A stretch of 47,854 nucleotides of DNA from Sphingosinicella sp. YJ22 (GCF_011320075.1 NZ_JAANPA010000023.1:1-47854); one strand, 5' to 3'; positions 36,363 through 46,391 are shown, counted from the stretch's first letter. The notes: generated by a model not told the origin, from the letters alone. Translations and numbers: made by a program.

Positions 36363-37735
36363 CCAACGCGCCCGCCATTGCCGGTACCGTCAACGGACGC
36401 CTCGACGCCGACGGGCGCCTGATCGAGGCCGATCCGCCGCTCGCCGCGCTCCACGAACATGCCGGCGGCCGCCCGGGCGGAGTTCTCGCGGTGCCGCAGA
36501 TCGCCACGCTGGCGCGGCTCGCCCGCCGCCTCGGTATCACCGTCGCTCGCCCCGCCATCGCCGCCGACGGCGAGCGCGACCTCGATCTGTGGGTGCGCGC
36601 CGAGCCGCGCGGCAACGAAGTCACGCTCGAGATCAGCGGCTGGACCGCGCGCGCGGCGCAGGCGACCGGCCAGGTCGAGCCCGAGGAACGCGAGGCGGAC
36701 TTCCTCCGCGCCGGCGCCGACTGGACCTGGGAGACGGACGAGACGCTCGCGCTCACCCAATTGTCGCCGTCCGCGACGACCGCGCTCGGGCGCACCGCGC
36801 GCGAGTTGATCGGCCGCCGGATGGTCCACCTGTTCCGCTTCCGCGAGGCGGCCGACGGCACCATCCCGATCCTCATCGCGCTCGCCGAGCACAGCCGATT
36901 CGATGGCCAGCTCGCCGAACTCGCCGCCGCCCCGGGCAGCCACTACTTGCTGTCCGGAGTCCCGCTGATCGACGGCATGGGCCGCTTCGCCGGCTTCCGC
37001 GGCTCGGCGGTGGTCGTCCATCGTGCCGAGAGCTCGGCCGACGCCGAGCACGACCGGGCAAGCGATGGCGGGGCGTTCGGCGCGCGCCTCGACCAGGCGT
37101 TGCGCACGCCGCTCAACCATATCGTCAATGCCGCCGAATTGCTTCGCGCCCAGCATGAAGGGCCGCTGCGCCGCGAATATACCGCTTATGCCACAGACAT
37201 CGCCTCGGCGGGGCGCCACCTCCTCGCCATGGTCGACGACCTTGTCGACCTGCAGGCGATCGAGCGCGACGACTTCACGCCGGAGATCGAACGGATCGAC
37301 CTCGCCGACGTCGCTCGCCGCGCCGCAGGCCTGCTGTCGGTGCGCGCGGCCGAGCGCCGGGTCCGCATCGACAAGCCCGGCGACGGCGAGGCGCTGCCCG
37401 CGCTCGGCGAGTTCCGCCGGGTCCTCCAGATCATGATGAACCTGTTGGTCAACGCGATCCGCTATTCGCCGGAAGGCTCGATGGTGTGGATCCGCACCGA
37501 GCGCGTCGGCCAGATGGTCGCGCTGACCGTCGCCGATCTCGGCAAGGGCATCGCGCCCGAGGACCAGGACCGCGTGTTCGACAAGTTCGAGCGAGTCGAC
37601 CCGTCGGAGCCCGGCGGCACCGGCCTCGGCCTCTACATTGCCCGCCGCCTCGCCCGCGCGATGGGCGGCGACATCCTGCTCGACAGCGCGCCCGGGCAGG
37701 GCGCCCGATTCACACTGACCCTGCCCGCCGCCTGA
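36359..37735 (+). CDS. Histidine-kinase-like protein with Gln in place of the phosphoacceptor His
   Basis: 458 residues, no membrane helix. A PAS-like N-terminal half (roughly 1-225, with the segment WTWETDETLALTQLSPSAT) is followed by a DHp-like helix pair (about 238-300) and a full ATPase domain (about 345-458). In the DHp motif, DQALRTPLNHI stands where SHELRTPLNHI is normal, so Gln246 (CAG at 37094-37096) replaces the His. The ATPase motifs are intact: Asn365 (NLLVNAIRYS), DLGKGI (393-398), and GTGLGLYIARRLA (420-432). It may resemble DivL, which has Tyr at this place. Confidence 0.85.
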   Translation: MTNAPAIAGTVNGRLDADGRLIEADPPLAALHEHAGGRPGGVLAVPQIATLARLARRLGITVARPAIAADGERDLDLWVRAEPRGNEVTLEISGWTARAAQATGQVEPEEREADFLRAGADWTWETDETLALTQLSPSATTALGRTARELIGRRMVHLFRFREAADGTIPILIALAEHSRFDGQLAELAAAPGSHYLLSGVPLIDGMGRFAGFRGSAVVVHRAESSADAEHDRASDGGAFGARLDQALRTPLNHIVNAAELLRAQHEGPLRREYTAYATDIASAGRHLLAMVDDLVDLQAIERDDFTPEIERIDLADVARRAAGLLSVRAAERRVRIDKPGDGEALPALGEFRRVLQIMMNLLVNAIRYSPEGSMVWIRTERVGQMVALTVADLGKGIAPEDQDRVFDKFERVDPSEPGGTGLGLYIARRLARAMGGDILLDSAPGQGARFTLTLPAA

Positions 37736-37747
37736 CGCGGCTCCGGC

Positions 37748-39049
37748 CTAGCGCTGGTTGACCGGCACGTAATCGCGCTGCGCGGCGCCGACATAGAGCT
37801 GGCGCGGACGGCCGATCTTCTGGTCGGGGTCCGAGATCATCTCGTTCCACTGCGCGACCCAGCCGACGGTGCGGGCGAGCGCGAAGAGTGCGGTGAACAT
37901 CGAGGTCGGGAAGCCGATCGCCGACAGGATCACGCCGGAATAGAAGTCGACATTCGGGTAGAGCTTCTTCTCGACGAAATAATCGTCCTTCAAGGCGATC
38001 TGCTCGAGCTCGCGTGCGGTGTCGAGCACCGGATCGACGATGCCGAGCTTGTCGAGCACCTCGGTCGCCGCCTTGCTCAGCACCTTCGCGCGCGGGTCGA
38101 AATTCTTGTAGACGCGGTGACCGAAGCCCATCAGCCGGAACGGGTCGTTCTTGTCCTTGGCGCGGGCGATATATTCCGGGATTCGTTCGGGACGGCCGAT
38201 CTCGCGAAGCATGTTCAGCGCGGCCTCGTTGGCGCCGCCATGGGCCGGACCCCACAGGCAGGCGATGCCGGCAGCGATGCACGCGAACGGATTGGCGCCC
38301 GACGAGCCGGCGAGGCGAACGGTCGAGGTCGACGCATTCTGCTCATGGTCGGCGTGGAGGATGAAGATCTTGTCCATCGCGCTTTCGATGACGGGATCGA
38401 CCTCGTAGCGCTCGGCGGGGACGCCGAAGGTCATGCGCAGGAAATTGCCGGTGTAGGACAGCGAGTTGTCCGGATACATGAACGGCTGGCCGAGCGTGTA
38501 TTTGTAGGCCATCGCGGCGATCGTCGGCATCTTCGCGATGAGCCGGTGCGACGCGATCATGCGCTGCTCGGGATCGGTGATGTCGGTGCTGTCATGATAG
38601 AAGGCCGACAGCGCGCCGACCACGCCGCACATCACCGCCATCGGGTGCGCATCGCGGCGGAAGCCGCGGTAGAAGGTTGCCAGCTGCTCGTGAAGCATGG
38701 TGTGGCGGGTGATCGTGTTGCTGAACGTGTCGAGCTCGGCGCTGCTCGGCAGCTCGCCGTGGAGGAGCAGGTAGCTCACTTCCATGAAGCTGGATTTCTC
38801 GGCGAGCTGGTCGATCGGATAGCCGCGGTGGAGCAGGATCCCCTGGTCGCCGTCGATATAGGTGATCTTCGACTGGCAGCTCGCGGTCGAGGTAAAGCCG
38901 GGATCGTAGGTGAAGACGTCGGTGTCGGCGTAGAGCTTGCGGATGTCGACCACTCGGGGTCCCACCGTGCCGGTGCGGACGGTGTAATCGTGGCCGCGGC
39001 CGTCGATGATCAGGGTCGCCTTGTCGGCGAGGCTGGGGGCGTCGGCCAT
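37748..39049 (-). CDS. gltA: Citrate synthase (type II)
   Basis: Condenses oxaloacetate and acetyl-CoA in the citric-acid cycle. 433 residues, the long hexameric bacterial type. Motifs: [25 protein letters not shown], the catalytic-histidine block [20 protein letters not shown], and [17 protein letters not shown]. The ATG at 39049 is two bases after the gltX stop, so gltX and gltA form an operon. It is convergent with the kinase gene (12-base gap). Confidence 0.97.
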   Translation of the reverse strand: MADAPSLADKATLIIDGRGHDYTVRTGTVGPRVVDIRKLYADTDVFTYDPGFTSTASCQSKITYIDGDQGILLHRGYPIDQLAEKSSFMEVSYLLLHGELPSSAELDTFSNTITRHTMLHEQLATFYRGFRRDAHPMAVMCGVVGALSAFYHDSTDITDPEQRMIASHRLIAKMPTIAAMAYKYTLGQPFMYPDNSLSYTGNFLRMTFGVPAERYEVDPVIESAMDKIFILHADHEQNASTSTVRLAGSSGANPFACIAAGIACLWGPAHGGANEAALNMLREIGRPERIPEYIARAKDKNDPFRLMGFGHRVYKNFDPRAKVLSKAATEVLDKLGIVDPVLDTARELEQIALKDDYFVEKKLYPNVDFYSGVILSAIGFPTSMFTALFALARTVGWVAQWNEMISDPDQKIGRPRQLYVGAAQRDYVPVNQR

Positions 39050-39051
39050 GT

Positions 39052-40491
39052 TCAGTCTTCCTTCTTTGCCTTGTCGGTCAGCCGGGCGAGGCTTTCGTCC
39101 CGCCCGAGCAGCGCCAGCACCTCGAAAATACCCGGGGATGTCGATCGGCCCGTCAGGGCGGCGCGCAAGGGCTGCGCAACCTGGCCGAGCTTCACCCCCT
39201 TGGCCTCGGCCACATCTCGCACCGCCTGCTCGGTGGTCTGCGCCGTCCAGTCCGACAGCGGTGACAGGCTGTCGATCAGGGCGGCCAGCAGGGTCGGCGC
39301 TTCGCCTTCTAGCAAAGCCGCCGCTTTCTCGTCCATGTCAAGCGGCACGCGCTTGAACAGGAAGGCGGCGCCATCGCCCAGTTCCAGGACGCTTTTGGCG
39401 CGCGGCTTGAGCTCCGGCATGGCGCGCGCGAGCAGGGCGCGCTCGTCGGCGGACAGCGCGCGGCCGAGCGCCTGCTCGGTGCGCGGCGCCGCGAGTTCGG
39501 CAAGCCGCTCGTTGTCGGCCTCGCGGATATAATGGCCGTTCAGATTCTCGAGCTTCTTGGTGTCGAAGCGGGCGGGCGATCGGCCGACATTTTCGAGGCT
39601 GAACCATTGCAGTGCCTCGTCGCGGCTGATGATCTCGGCGTCGCCATGGCCCCAGCCGAGGCGTAGTAGATAGTTGGCGACCGCCTCGGGCAGCATGCCG
39701 AGTTCGTCGCGATAGGAATCGACGCCGATCGCGCCGTGACGCTTCGACATCTTGGCGCCGTCCTGGCCGTGGATCAGCGGGACATGGGCATAGACCGGCT
39801 CCGGCCAGCCCATCGCCTTGATGATGGCGAGCTGGCGGAAGGCGTTGTTGAGATGGTCGTCGCCGCGAATGACGTGAGTGACGCCCATGTCATGGTCGTC
39901 GACCACCACCGCGAGCATGTAGGTCGGGCTTCCGTCGGAGCGCAGAAGGACGAAATCGTCGATCTCGCCGTTCTGCACGGCGACGCGGCCCTGGACCTTG
40001 TCCTCGATGACCGTCTCACCATCTTGCGGCGCCTTCAGGCGAACGACGAACGGCGCGTCCGGCGCGGGATCGCTGCAGTCGCGCCACTTGCTGCGGGTGC
40101 GGAACGGGCGGCGCTCGCGCTGGGCTTCCTCGCGCTGAGCGGCGAGCTCCTCCTGAGTCATGTAGCAGCGATAGGCATGGCCGGAGTCGAGCAGCTGCTG
40201 GGCGACCTCGGCGTGGCGCGCCCAGAATTGCGACTGGTAATATTCGTGGCCGTCCCAATCGAGGCCGAGCCAGCGCATGCCGTCGAGGATCGCGTCGATC
40301 GCGTCCTGGGTCGATCGCGCCTTGTCGGTGTCCTCGATCCTGAGCACGAAGCGGCCGCCGTGGCGGCGCGCGTAGAGCCAGTTGAACAAGGCGGTGCGGG
40401 CGCCGCCGATATGCAGGAAGCCGGTCGGCGAAGGCGCGAAGCGGGTGACCACCTGCGCGCCAGGATTCTGTGGCGTCTGACTTGCGCTCAC
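39052..40491 (-). CDS. gltX: Glutamate--tRNA ligase
   Basis: Charges tRNA-Glu in the cytoplasm. 479 residues from a GTG at 40491, which has TTGGAG 9 bases upstream. The frame is open to another GTG at 40566, but that start would overlap comEC. Class I signatures are present: [18 protein letters not shown] (HIGH-type) and [10 protein letters not shown] (KMSKR). The C-terminal anticodon-binding domain is normal, and one gene suffices unless a second gltX exists elsewhere. Confidence 0.95.
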   Translation of the reverse strand: MSASQTPQNPGAQVVTRFAPSPTGFLHIGGARTALFNWLYARRHGGRFVLRIEDTDKARSTQDAIDAILDGMRWLGLDWDGHEYYQSQFWARHAEVAQQLLDSGHAYRCYMTQEELAAQREEAQRERRPFRTRSKWRDCSDPAPDAPFVVRLKAPQDGETVIEDKVQGRVAVQNGEIDDFVLLRSDGSPTYMLAVVVDDHDMGVTHVIRGDDHLNNAFRQLAIIKAMGWPEPVYAHVPLIHGQDGAKMSKRHGAIGVDSYRDELGMLPEAVANYLLRLGWGHGDAEIISRDEALQWFSLENVGRSPARFDTKKLENLNGHYIREADNERLAELAAPRTEQALGRALSADERALLARAMPELKPRAKSVLELGDGAAFLFKRVPLDMDEKAAALLEGEAPTLLAALIDSLSPLSDWTAQTTEQAVRDVAEAKGVKLGQVAQPLRAALTGRSTSPGIFEVLALLGRDESLARLTDKAKKED

Positions 40492-40556
40492 GCGCGCTAT
40501 CTCCAAGGATGAGGGCAGGGGCGCCCTCGAAAGTGCGGCGGCCCTAGCATAGCGCG

Positions 40557-42689
40557 GTGCAGCCACGAAAGGGGTGGAGCGGGGTGTTTGCGGCGCCGAT
40601 GACCCGCCTGCGCAGGGCAGCGGGCGCGATCGAGGCGCGCCTGGAGGCGGAGCGCGAGCAGCTTCCTTTGTGGGTGCCGGTCGGGCTGATCGCCGGAATC
40701 GCCGCCTGGTTCGCGTTGCCTGGCCCGGCGCTCTGGGCCGCCTTCCTCGCGACGACCGGAGCCGCCGCGCTCGCCGCGCTCGTCTTCGCCCGCGGGTCGC
40801 GCGCCGCCGCCGCCGTCGCCTGGTTCAGCCTGTTCGTCATGATCGGCTGCGCGCTGATCTGGCTGCGCGCCGAGAGTGTCGCCGCGCCGCGGCTCGAACG
40901 GCCCCAGGCGGCGCGCTTCACGGCGACCATCGTCCGCGCCGACCGGCTCGCCGCGCGCGACCAGATGCGCCTGCTGCTCGCGCCCATGGACGCACCGGCG
41001 CTGCCGCCGCAGGTCCGCGTCGCGGTCCCGCTCGGCCGCGCACCGGACGGTCTCGTTCCTGGCGCGACGGTGCGCTTGCGGGCCTTTCTGATGCCGCCGC
41101 CGCCAATGGCGGTGCCCGGCGCCTACGACTTCGCCCGCACCGCCTGGTTCGCGCGGATCGGCGCCACCGGCCGCCTGCTCGGCGACGTCGAAATGGTGAC
41201 GCCGCTGGCGCGGACCGGCTGGCAGGCCTGGCTCGCCGGCCTTCGCCAGCGCCTGTCCGCGCACATCCAGGGCCGGCTGCCGGGCAGCGAGGGCGCCATT
41301 GCGGCGGCGCTCGCCACCGGCGACCAGGGCGGAGTCGGCATGGAGGATGCCGAGGCGATGCGCGCCTCCGGCCTCGCCCATCTGCTGTCGGTCAGCGGCC
41401 TGCACATCACCGCGGTCGTCGGCGGCACCATCCTTCTCGCCTTGCGCCTGCTCGCGCTCAGCCCGTGGCTGGCGCTGCGCGTCAACCTCGTCCTCGCGGC
41501 CGCGGCGATCGCGGCGTTGACCGGCATCGCCTATACCCTGCTGACCGGCGCCGAGGTGCCGACCATCCGCTCCTGCATCGCTGCCCTGCTCGTCCTCGCC
41601 GGGCTGGCGATGGGCCGCGACGCCATCACCCTGCGCCTCGTCGCGACCGGCGCGATCGTGGTGCTGCTGTTCTGGCCAGAATCGCTGGCCGGGCCCAGCT
41701 TCCAGCTGAGCTTCGCCGCGGTCGCCGCGATCGTGGCGCTGCACGAGCATCCCCGAATCAAGGCGCTGCTCGCGCGCCGCGACGAAGGTGCGGGGAGCCG
41801 CTTCGGCCGTGCCCTGCTCGCTCTGCTTCTCACCGGCGTCGCGGTGGAGCTTGCCATCGCGCCGATCGCCTTGTTCCACTTCCACCAGGCCGGCCTCTAC
41901 GGCGCTCTGGCGAACATCGCCGCGATCCCGCTCACCACCTTCGTGATCATGCCGCTCGAAGCATTGGCGCTGCTGCTCGACCTTGTCGGCCTCGGCGCGC
42001 CCTTCTGGTGGGCGGCCGGGCAGGGGCTGGGGCTGCTCCTGGCGGTCGCCCACGGCGTCGCCGGGGCGCCGGGGGCGGTCGCGCTGATGCCCGCGATCCC
42101 GCCCGCGGCGTTCGCGCTGTTCGTCGCCGGTCTGTTGTGGATCGGACTATGGCGGACCCGTTGGCGCTGGTGGGGCGCGGCTCCCGCCGCGGTGGGCGCT
42201 GCCTGGGCGCTGCTCACGCCGCCGCCCGATCTGCTGGTCACCGGCGACGGCCGCCATCTCGCGCTGCGCACGCCGACCGGCGATCTCGCCATCCTGCGCC
42301 CGCGGGCCGGAGACTATGTTCGCGACCTGCTCGCCGAACTGTCAGGAAGCGAACCGGATTTCGTCGAGATTGCCGCCGCCCGCGACGGTGCGTGCAGCGA
42401 TGCCCTGTGCCGATACGAGCTCCGCCGCCACGGCCGCGCCTGGCATATCCTCGCCACCACCAGCCGCGATTTCGTCCGCTGGGACGAGATGATCGCCGCC
42501 TGCGCCGCCGCCGACATCGTCGTCAGCGACCGCGCCTTGCCAGCGGCGTGCCGGCCGCGCTGGCTGCGCGCCGACCGCCCCTTCCTCGCCGAGCATGGCG
42601 GCCTCGCTTTCACCTTTGGCCGCGGCGCAACCCTCACGACCGTCCGGGATCAGGTCGGCGCCCGCCCATGGCGCGCGACTGCGCGATAG
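40557..42689 (+). CDS. comEC: ComEC/Rec2-family DNA uptake membrane protein
   Basis: Inner-membrane channel protein for natural transformation. 710 residues. The N-terminal DUF4131-like region is followed by the competence domain, with [15 protein letters not shown] and EVPTIRSC, and about ten membrane helices. The C-terminal periplasmic or cytoplasmic part (about 565-710) lacks the HxHxDH metallo-beta-lactamase motif found in full-length ComEC, as in some alphaproteobacterial forms. The GTG at 40557 is preceded at 40545 by a -10-like TAGCAT, which would make the mRNA nearly leaderless. Confidence 0.85.
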   Translation: MQPRKGWSGVFAAPMTRLRRAAGAIEARLEAEREQLPLWVPVGLIAGIAAWFALPGPALWAAFLATTGAAALAALVFARGSRAAAAVAWFSLFVMIGCALIWLRAESVAAPRLERPQAARFTATIVRADRLAARDQMRLLLAPMDAPALPPQVRVAVPLGRAPDGLVPGATVRLRAFLMPPPPMAVPGAYDFARTAWFARIGATGRLLGDVEMVTPLARTGWQAWLAGLRQRLSAHIQGRLPGSEGAIAAALATGDQGGVGMEDAEAMRASGLAHLLSVSGLHITAVVGGTILLALRLLALSPWLALRVNLVLAAAAIAALTGIAYTLLTGAEVPTIRSCIAALLVLAGLAMGRDAITLRLVATGAIVVLLFWPESLAGPSFQLSFAAVAAIVALHEHPRIKALLARRDEGAGSRFGRALLALLLTGVAVELAIAPIALFHFHQAGLYGALANIAAIPLTTFVIMPLEALALLLDLVGLGAPFWWAAGQGLGLLLAVAHGVAGAPGAVALMPAIPPAAFALFVAGLLWIGLWRTRWRWWGAAPAAVGAAWALLTPPPDLLVTGDGRHLALRTPTGDLAILRPRAGDYVRDLLAELSGSEPDFVEIAAARDGACSDALCRYELRRHGRAWHILATTSRDFVRWDEMIAACAAADIVVSDRALPAACRPRWLRADRPFLAEHGGLAFTFGRGATLTTVRDQVGARPWRATAR

Positions 42690-42733
42690 CCGTTCAGGAC
42701 GCGCTCACCGGTTTCTGCTAAGGCGCCAGGCTC

Positions 42734-43081
42734 ATGGCTATCCTGATCGCTCTCGCGGCTTTTTCGGTCCAGCCTCCGGCGGAGCCCGCGCCGCTTGCGC
42801 CGCCGCGCTTCGGCGGGCTGTTCACCGATTGGCGCGACGCCAGCCGGGAATCGCTTGACCATGAGCGCAGCCGCGCCGCTGCGGCCGGTTCACCTGCGCG
42901 CACCGCCGCCGAGGCTCGCGCGCTCGGCGACCGTGTCGGCCGCATCGTGGCCGAAGGCGCCTGCGCTGAAGGCGAGCGGATCGCGCGCGAGGCCGGCGAT
43001 TTCGCCTTGGTTCGCGCCGTCCAGGACCATTGCCGGCGGCTGCCGACGGGCGCGCTGCCCGCCTGGGCCGAACCTCAGTAG
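42734..43081 (+). CDS. Small secreted or periplasmic protein, unknown function
   Basis: 115 residues. A short hydrophobic start ([12 protein letters not shown]) could be a signal sequence, followed by a Pro-rich linker and a helical region rich in Ala, Arg and Glu with two cysteines, GACAEGE and DHCRRLP, at about 76 and 99. No family recognised. It is 44 bases after comEC and overlaps the end of lexA by 7 bases in convergent orientation. Confidence 0.6.
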   Translation: MAILIALAAFSVQPPAEPAPLAPPRFGGLFTDWRDASRESLDHERSRAAAAGSPARTAAEARALGDRVGRIVAEGACAEGERIAREAGDFALVRAVQDHCRRLPTGALPAWAEPQ

Positions 43082-43734
43082 CGGCGCAGAAGTCCCGCCA
43101 GCCGGCCCTGGATCCTCACCTGGTCGGGCTGGTAGCGCTGCGGGTCATAGTGGCGGTTGGCCGGATCGAGGCGGACCATCTGGCCTTCGCGGCGGAAGGT
43201 CTTCAGGGTCGCCTCCTCCTCGTTGATCAGAGCCACCACGATCTCGCCGTCGCGGGCGACGTCGGTCTTGCGCACCAGTGCATAGTCGCCGTCGAGGATG
43301 CCGACGTCGACCATCGAATCGCCGGCGACCTCGAGCGCATAATGTTCGCCCGGGCCGAGCAGGGCGGCGGGCACCGGCAGGATGTCCTGCCCCTGCAGCG
43401 CTTCGATCGGCGTGCCGGCGGCGATGCGGCCATGAAGGGGGATGTCGAGCACGTCGTTGGCGGCATGCGGCGTCCGCACCGCCGCGCCGCCGTCATTGGC
43501 GGGCATGCCCTTCACGCTCGCGTCCGGCATGCGCAGCACTTCGAGCGCCCGCGCCCGGTTGGGCAGCCTGCGGATGAAGCCGCGTTCCTCGAGCGCCGAG
43601 ATGAGGCGGTGGACGCCGCTCTTCGACTTGAGGTCGAGCGCTTCCTTCATTTCCTCGAAGGACGGCGACACGCCGGTCTCGCCGAGCCGCTGATGGATGA
43701 AAAGCAGAAGCTCGTGTTGCTTGCGCGTCAGCAT
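43075..43734 (-). CDS. lexA: LexA repressor
   Basis: SOS-response repressor with RecA-stimulated autocleavage. 219 residues from the ATG at 43734; the longer frame upstream is a shadow that would run through its own operator. N-terminal winged HTH ([39 protein letters not shown]), cleavage site Ala106-Gly107 (IAAGTPIEA), catalytic Ser140 ([10 protein letters not shown]) and Lys178 (EEEATLKTF). Two GTTC-N7-GTTC sites precede the gene, so it is expected to repress itself. Confidence 0.96.
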   Translation of the reverse strand: MLTRKQHELLLFIHQRLGETGVSPSFEEMKEALDLKSKSGVHRLISALEERGFIRRLPNRARALEVLRMPDASVKGMPANDGGAAVRTPHAANDVLDIPLHGRIAAGTPIEALQGQDILPVPAALLGPGEHYALEVAGDSMVDVGILDGDYALVRKTDVARDGEIVVALINEEEATLKTFRREGQMVRLDPANRHYDPQRYQPDQVRIQGRLAGLLRRY

Positions 43735-43750
43735 GAAAATGCTCCCCACA

Positions 43751-43776
43751 GAACGTATGAGGAACGTGTACGGAAC
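43751..43776 (-). promoter_or_regulatory. Tandem overlapping LexA (SOS) boxes
   Basis: On the minus strand, three GTTC half-sites occur at an exact 11-base period, at 43776-43773, 43765-43762 and 43754-43751. Together they make two overlapping alphaproteobacterial LexA boxes of the form GTTC-N7-GTTC, sharing the middle half-site. The nearest half-site is 16 bases before the lexA start codon. Confidence 0.85.
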
Positions 43777-43793
43777 GTCCGCGCACCTGTCAA
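43765..43793 (-). promoter_or_regulatory. lexA promoter
   Basis: On the minus strand a consensus -35 TTGACA (43793-43788) is followed, after exactly 17 bases, by TACACG (43770-43765). The -35 contains the TGA stop of the upstream amidotransferase gene. The -10 lies between two LexA half-sites, so LexA binding would block RNA polymerase directly. Confidence 0.65.
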
Positions 43794-44410
43794 GCAAGCG
43801 GTTTCTGCGGCGTAACGGTGTCTTTGCGGGACGTTCCGGCCTGCGCGTGCCGGACGAAATTGGCGAGCAGGGCATGGCCGTGCTCGCTGGCGATGCTCTC
43901 CGGGTGGAATTGCACGCCCTCGATCGGAAGCGCGCGGTGGCGGACGCCCTGCACGGTGCCGTCGTCTGCCCGCGCCGTCACCGCGAGGCAGCCGGGCATG
44001 TCGTCCTCGCGGATGACCAGCGAGTGGTAGCGCGCAACGGTGAGCGGGGAGGGGAGGCCGGCGAACACGCCGTCGCCGTCATGCGTGACCGGCGACGTCT
44101 TGCCATGCATCACCCGCGGCGCGCGCACGATGGTGCCGCCGAACGCCTGGCCGATCGCCTGGTGGCCGAGGCACACGCCGAGCAGCGGCATGGCCGCTTC
44201 CGCGCATGCTTTCACCAGCGCCAGGCTGATGCCGCCATCCTCGGGCCGCCCGGGGCCGGGGGAGATCAGGATGCCGTCCGCGCCGCTGGCCATCGCCGCC
44301 TCGACCGGAAGCGCGTCGCTACGCTCCACCCGGACCGTAGCCCCCGCCTCGCGCAGGTAATGGACCAGGTTCCAGGTGAAGCTGTCGTGGTTGTCGACGA
44401 CGAGGATCAG
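43790..44410 (-). CDS. trpG: Anthranilate/aminodeoxychorismate synthase component II (glutamine amidotransferase)
   Basis: Releases ammonia from glutamine for anthranilate (TrpG) or aminodeoxychorismate (PabA) synthase. 206 residues if started at CTG 44410. The N-terminal family block [19 protein letters not shown] begins with this CTG. No ATG, GTG or TTG occurs in that frame until the GTG at 44329, which would remove 27 residues of core fold. A GAGG ribosome site lies 8 bases before the CTG. Class I triad: Cys80 (LLGVCLGHQ), His169 and Glu171 (VQFHPES). No trpE, trpD or trpC adjoins. Confidence 0.8.
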   Translation of the reverse strand: MILVVDNHDSFTWNLVHYLREAGATVRVERSDALPVEAAMASGADGILISPGPGRPEDGGISLALVKACAEAAMPLLGVCLGHQAIGQAFGGTIVRAPRVMHGKTSPVTHDGDGVFAGLPSPLTVARYHSLVIREDDMPGCLAVTARADDGTVQGVRHRALPIEGVQFHPESIASEHGHALLANFVRHAQAGTSRKDTVTPQKPLA

Positions 44411-44420
44411 CGGGGATTCC

Positions 44421-46391
44421 TCACTGCCCGGTGCCGCGCAGCTGCTGGCGAAGCGCGTTGATGCGCTCCTCGTCGCGGCGGATATCGGTGGCTCCCTGGA
44501 TCGCGCGCGCGAACTGCTCCTGAAGCTCCACCGCGCCGGTCTGGTTGAACTGCTGCTGGACCGAGGCGATCAGAGCCGCGCCCTCGGAAGCGGTCGCCGC
44601 GTTGCCCGGGGTGCGCTGCTGGTGGTGGACGATGAGCCAGCCGCTGCCCTCCGGCCCGGCGATCACGCGAGCCCGGCCCTGCGGGATGCTGAACAGGATG
44701 GCGAGCGGCGGCGGCACCGCCTGGCCCGCCCGCGCCAGATCGAGGCGGCGGCGGGTGATCGACGTCGTCGCCGGCAGAGCAACGCCGGCCTGGGCATAGG
44801 CCTGCGCGGGCGCCATGCCGCTGTTGAGGCGCTGGACGATGGCGTCGGCAGCCTGGCGCGCGCGCTGCAGGGCGGTCTGCTGGATGAGCCGCTGGCGGAC
44901 CTGGTCGCGGATCTCGGCGAGCGGCGGCGCCGCCGACGGCATCACGTTGACGAGGCCGATGACCGCGACCCGCGCATTGGGCTGGACGACTTCCATCAGC
45001 GGGTCGCCGTCAGGCTCCATCTCGAAGGCAGCCTGAAGCACCGCGGCGAGGTCGGCGGGGAACTGGAACGGCTGCCCGTCAGCTCCCCGAACGCCCGGCG
45101 CCTGGCCGGTGCGCGCAACCGGCGGCGTCGTCTGCAGAGTGAGGCCCTCGGCGCGCGCGACCTCCTCGAAGCTCTCGCCATTGTCGAGGCGCTCCTGAAT
45201 GCGCTCCTCGGCGGCAATCAGCGCCTCGGCAAGCTTACGCTGCTCGATCGCCGCGGCGATCTCCGGCCGCACCTCGGCGAGCGCTCGGCCCGGCGTCTGG
45301 CTGATCCCGTCGACGCGGACGACCTGGAAGCCGAGCGGCGTGCGGAACGGCCCGACGACGGCGCCTTGCTGGGCGGCGAAGGCGGCATTGGCGACCTCTG
45401 CCGAAGAGAGGGTGGTGAACGCCTGCTGGGTCTGCTGCGGGAAATTGATGTCGCCGGCGGCGAAGCCGGCCTGCTGGGCGGCGTCGGCGAAGCTGGTGCC
45501 GCCGCGCACCCGCTGCGCGAACTGGCGCGCCGCATTCTCGTCCGGCAGGACGACGCGCTGCAGGTTGCGGGTCTGGCGCGGGCCATATTGCGCCTGGTTC
45601 TGCTGATATTGCTGCGCGATCTCCTGGTCGGTCGCGGCCACGCGGTCGCCGAAGCTGTTGCGGTCGAGCAGCGCGTAGCGGATCACCCGCCGCTCGGGGA
45701 TCGCGAACTGGCGCTGGTTGCGCTGGTAAAATTGGGCGATTTCCTGGTCCGACGGGTTGATGTTGGCGGCGAAGGCGCCGGTCGGGACCTGGCCGAACGC
45801 GCCCTGCCGCTGCTCGAGCAGAAGCGACGCGAATTCGGTGGCGACTGCGCGCGGCGCGCGCACCTGGGAGCCGATCGGCGCGAGCATCATGCGCATGATC
45901 TCGCCGCCCGCGATGTCGTCGCGCAACTGCTGCTCGGTGATGCCCTGCTGCGACAGCGCCTGGCGGAACAAAGCCTCGTCGAACTGGCCGGCGACGTTCT
46001 GGAACGCCGGGAAACCGATGATGGTCCGGTCGATCATCTCGCGCGGCAGGACCAGGCCGTGGCGCTGGGCGAAGTCGGCGATCGCGGCCTGGCCGATCAT
46101 TCGCTCGAGCAGCGGCTGGAACGCCTGCTCGACGAACTGGCCGCGATCGAGATCGGTCTGCTCGCGGGCCGCCCGGCGATATTCACCGTCGATCATGGCG
46201 CTGAGAGCGGTGTCGGTCACGCGCTCGTCACCGACGCGGGCGAGCGTCTGCGCGCCTTGACCGCCGATGCCGCCGAGCCCGCCCATGCCGTCGGTGCCGA
46301 AGCCGGTCACGACCATGGCGAGGAGGGCGATGCCGAGGAAGCCCAGCAGGACTCCGTTGCGCAGCTTCTTGCGGAAGGTTTCTTCGGCCAT
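44421..46391 (-). CDS. ppiD: Peptidyl-prolyl isomerase PpiD/SurA-type
   Basis: Inner-membrane periplasmic folding factor. 656 residues from the ATG at 46391; the open frame continues upstream as a shadow. A short cytoplasmic start (MAEETFRKKLRNG), one membrane helix (about 12-30), then a SurA-N-like domain (LPREMIDRTIIGFPAFQ) and a parvulin domain (about 225-340, with RVVLPDEN and GVGPFRTPLGFQVVRV-like VVGPFRTPLGFQVV). Gln-rich linkers are present. The trpG-like gene follows 10 bases downstream. Confidence 0.88.
   Translation of the reverse strand: MAEETFRKKLRNGVLLGFLGIALLAMVVTGFGTDGMGGLGGIGGQGAQTLARVGDERVTDTALSAMIDGEYRRAAREQTDLDRGQFVEQAFQPLLERMIGQAAIADFAQRHGLVLPREMIDRTIIGFPAFQNVAGQFDEALFRQALSQQGITEQQLRDDIAGGEIMRMMLAPIGSQVRAPRAVATEFASLLLEQRQGAFGQVPTGAFAANINPSDQEIAQFYQRNQRQFAIPERRVIRYALLDRNSFGDRVAATDQEIAQQYQQNQAQYGPRQTRNLQRVVLPDENAARQFAQRVRGGTSFADAAQQAGFAAGDINFPQQTQQAFTTLSSAEVANAAFAAQQGAVVGPFRTPLGFQVVRVDGISQTPGRALAEVRPEIAAAIEQRKLAEALIAAEERIQERLDNGESFEEVARAEGLTLQTTPPVARTGQAPGVRGADGQPFQFPADLAAVLQAAFEMEPDGDPLMEVVQPNARVAVIGLVNVMPSAAPPLAEIRDQVRQRLIQQTALQRARQAADAIVQRLNSGMAPAQAYAQAGVALPATTSITRRRLDLARAGQAVPPPLAILFSIPQGRARVIAGPEGSGWLIVHHQQRTPGNAATASEGAALIASVQQQFNQTGAVELQEQFARAIQGATDIRRDEERINALRQQLRGTGQ

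Noticed and set aside
40574-42721. A 715-residue open frame on the + strand overlapping comEC
   Set aside because: It is a shifted-frame shadow of comEC: Arg/Pro/Ala-rich with no recognisable motif, while the comEC frame has family motifs and a GTG start.
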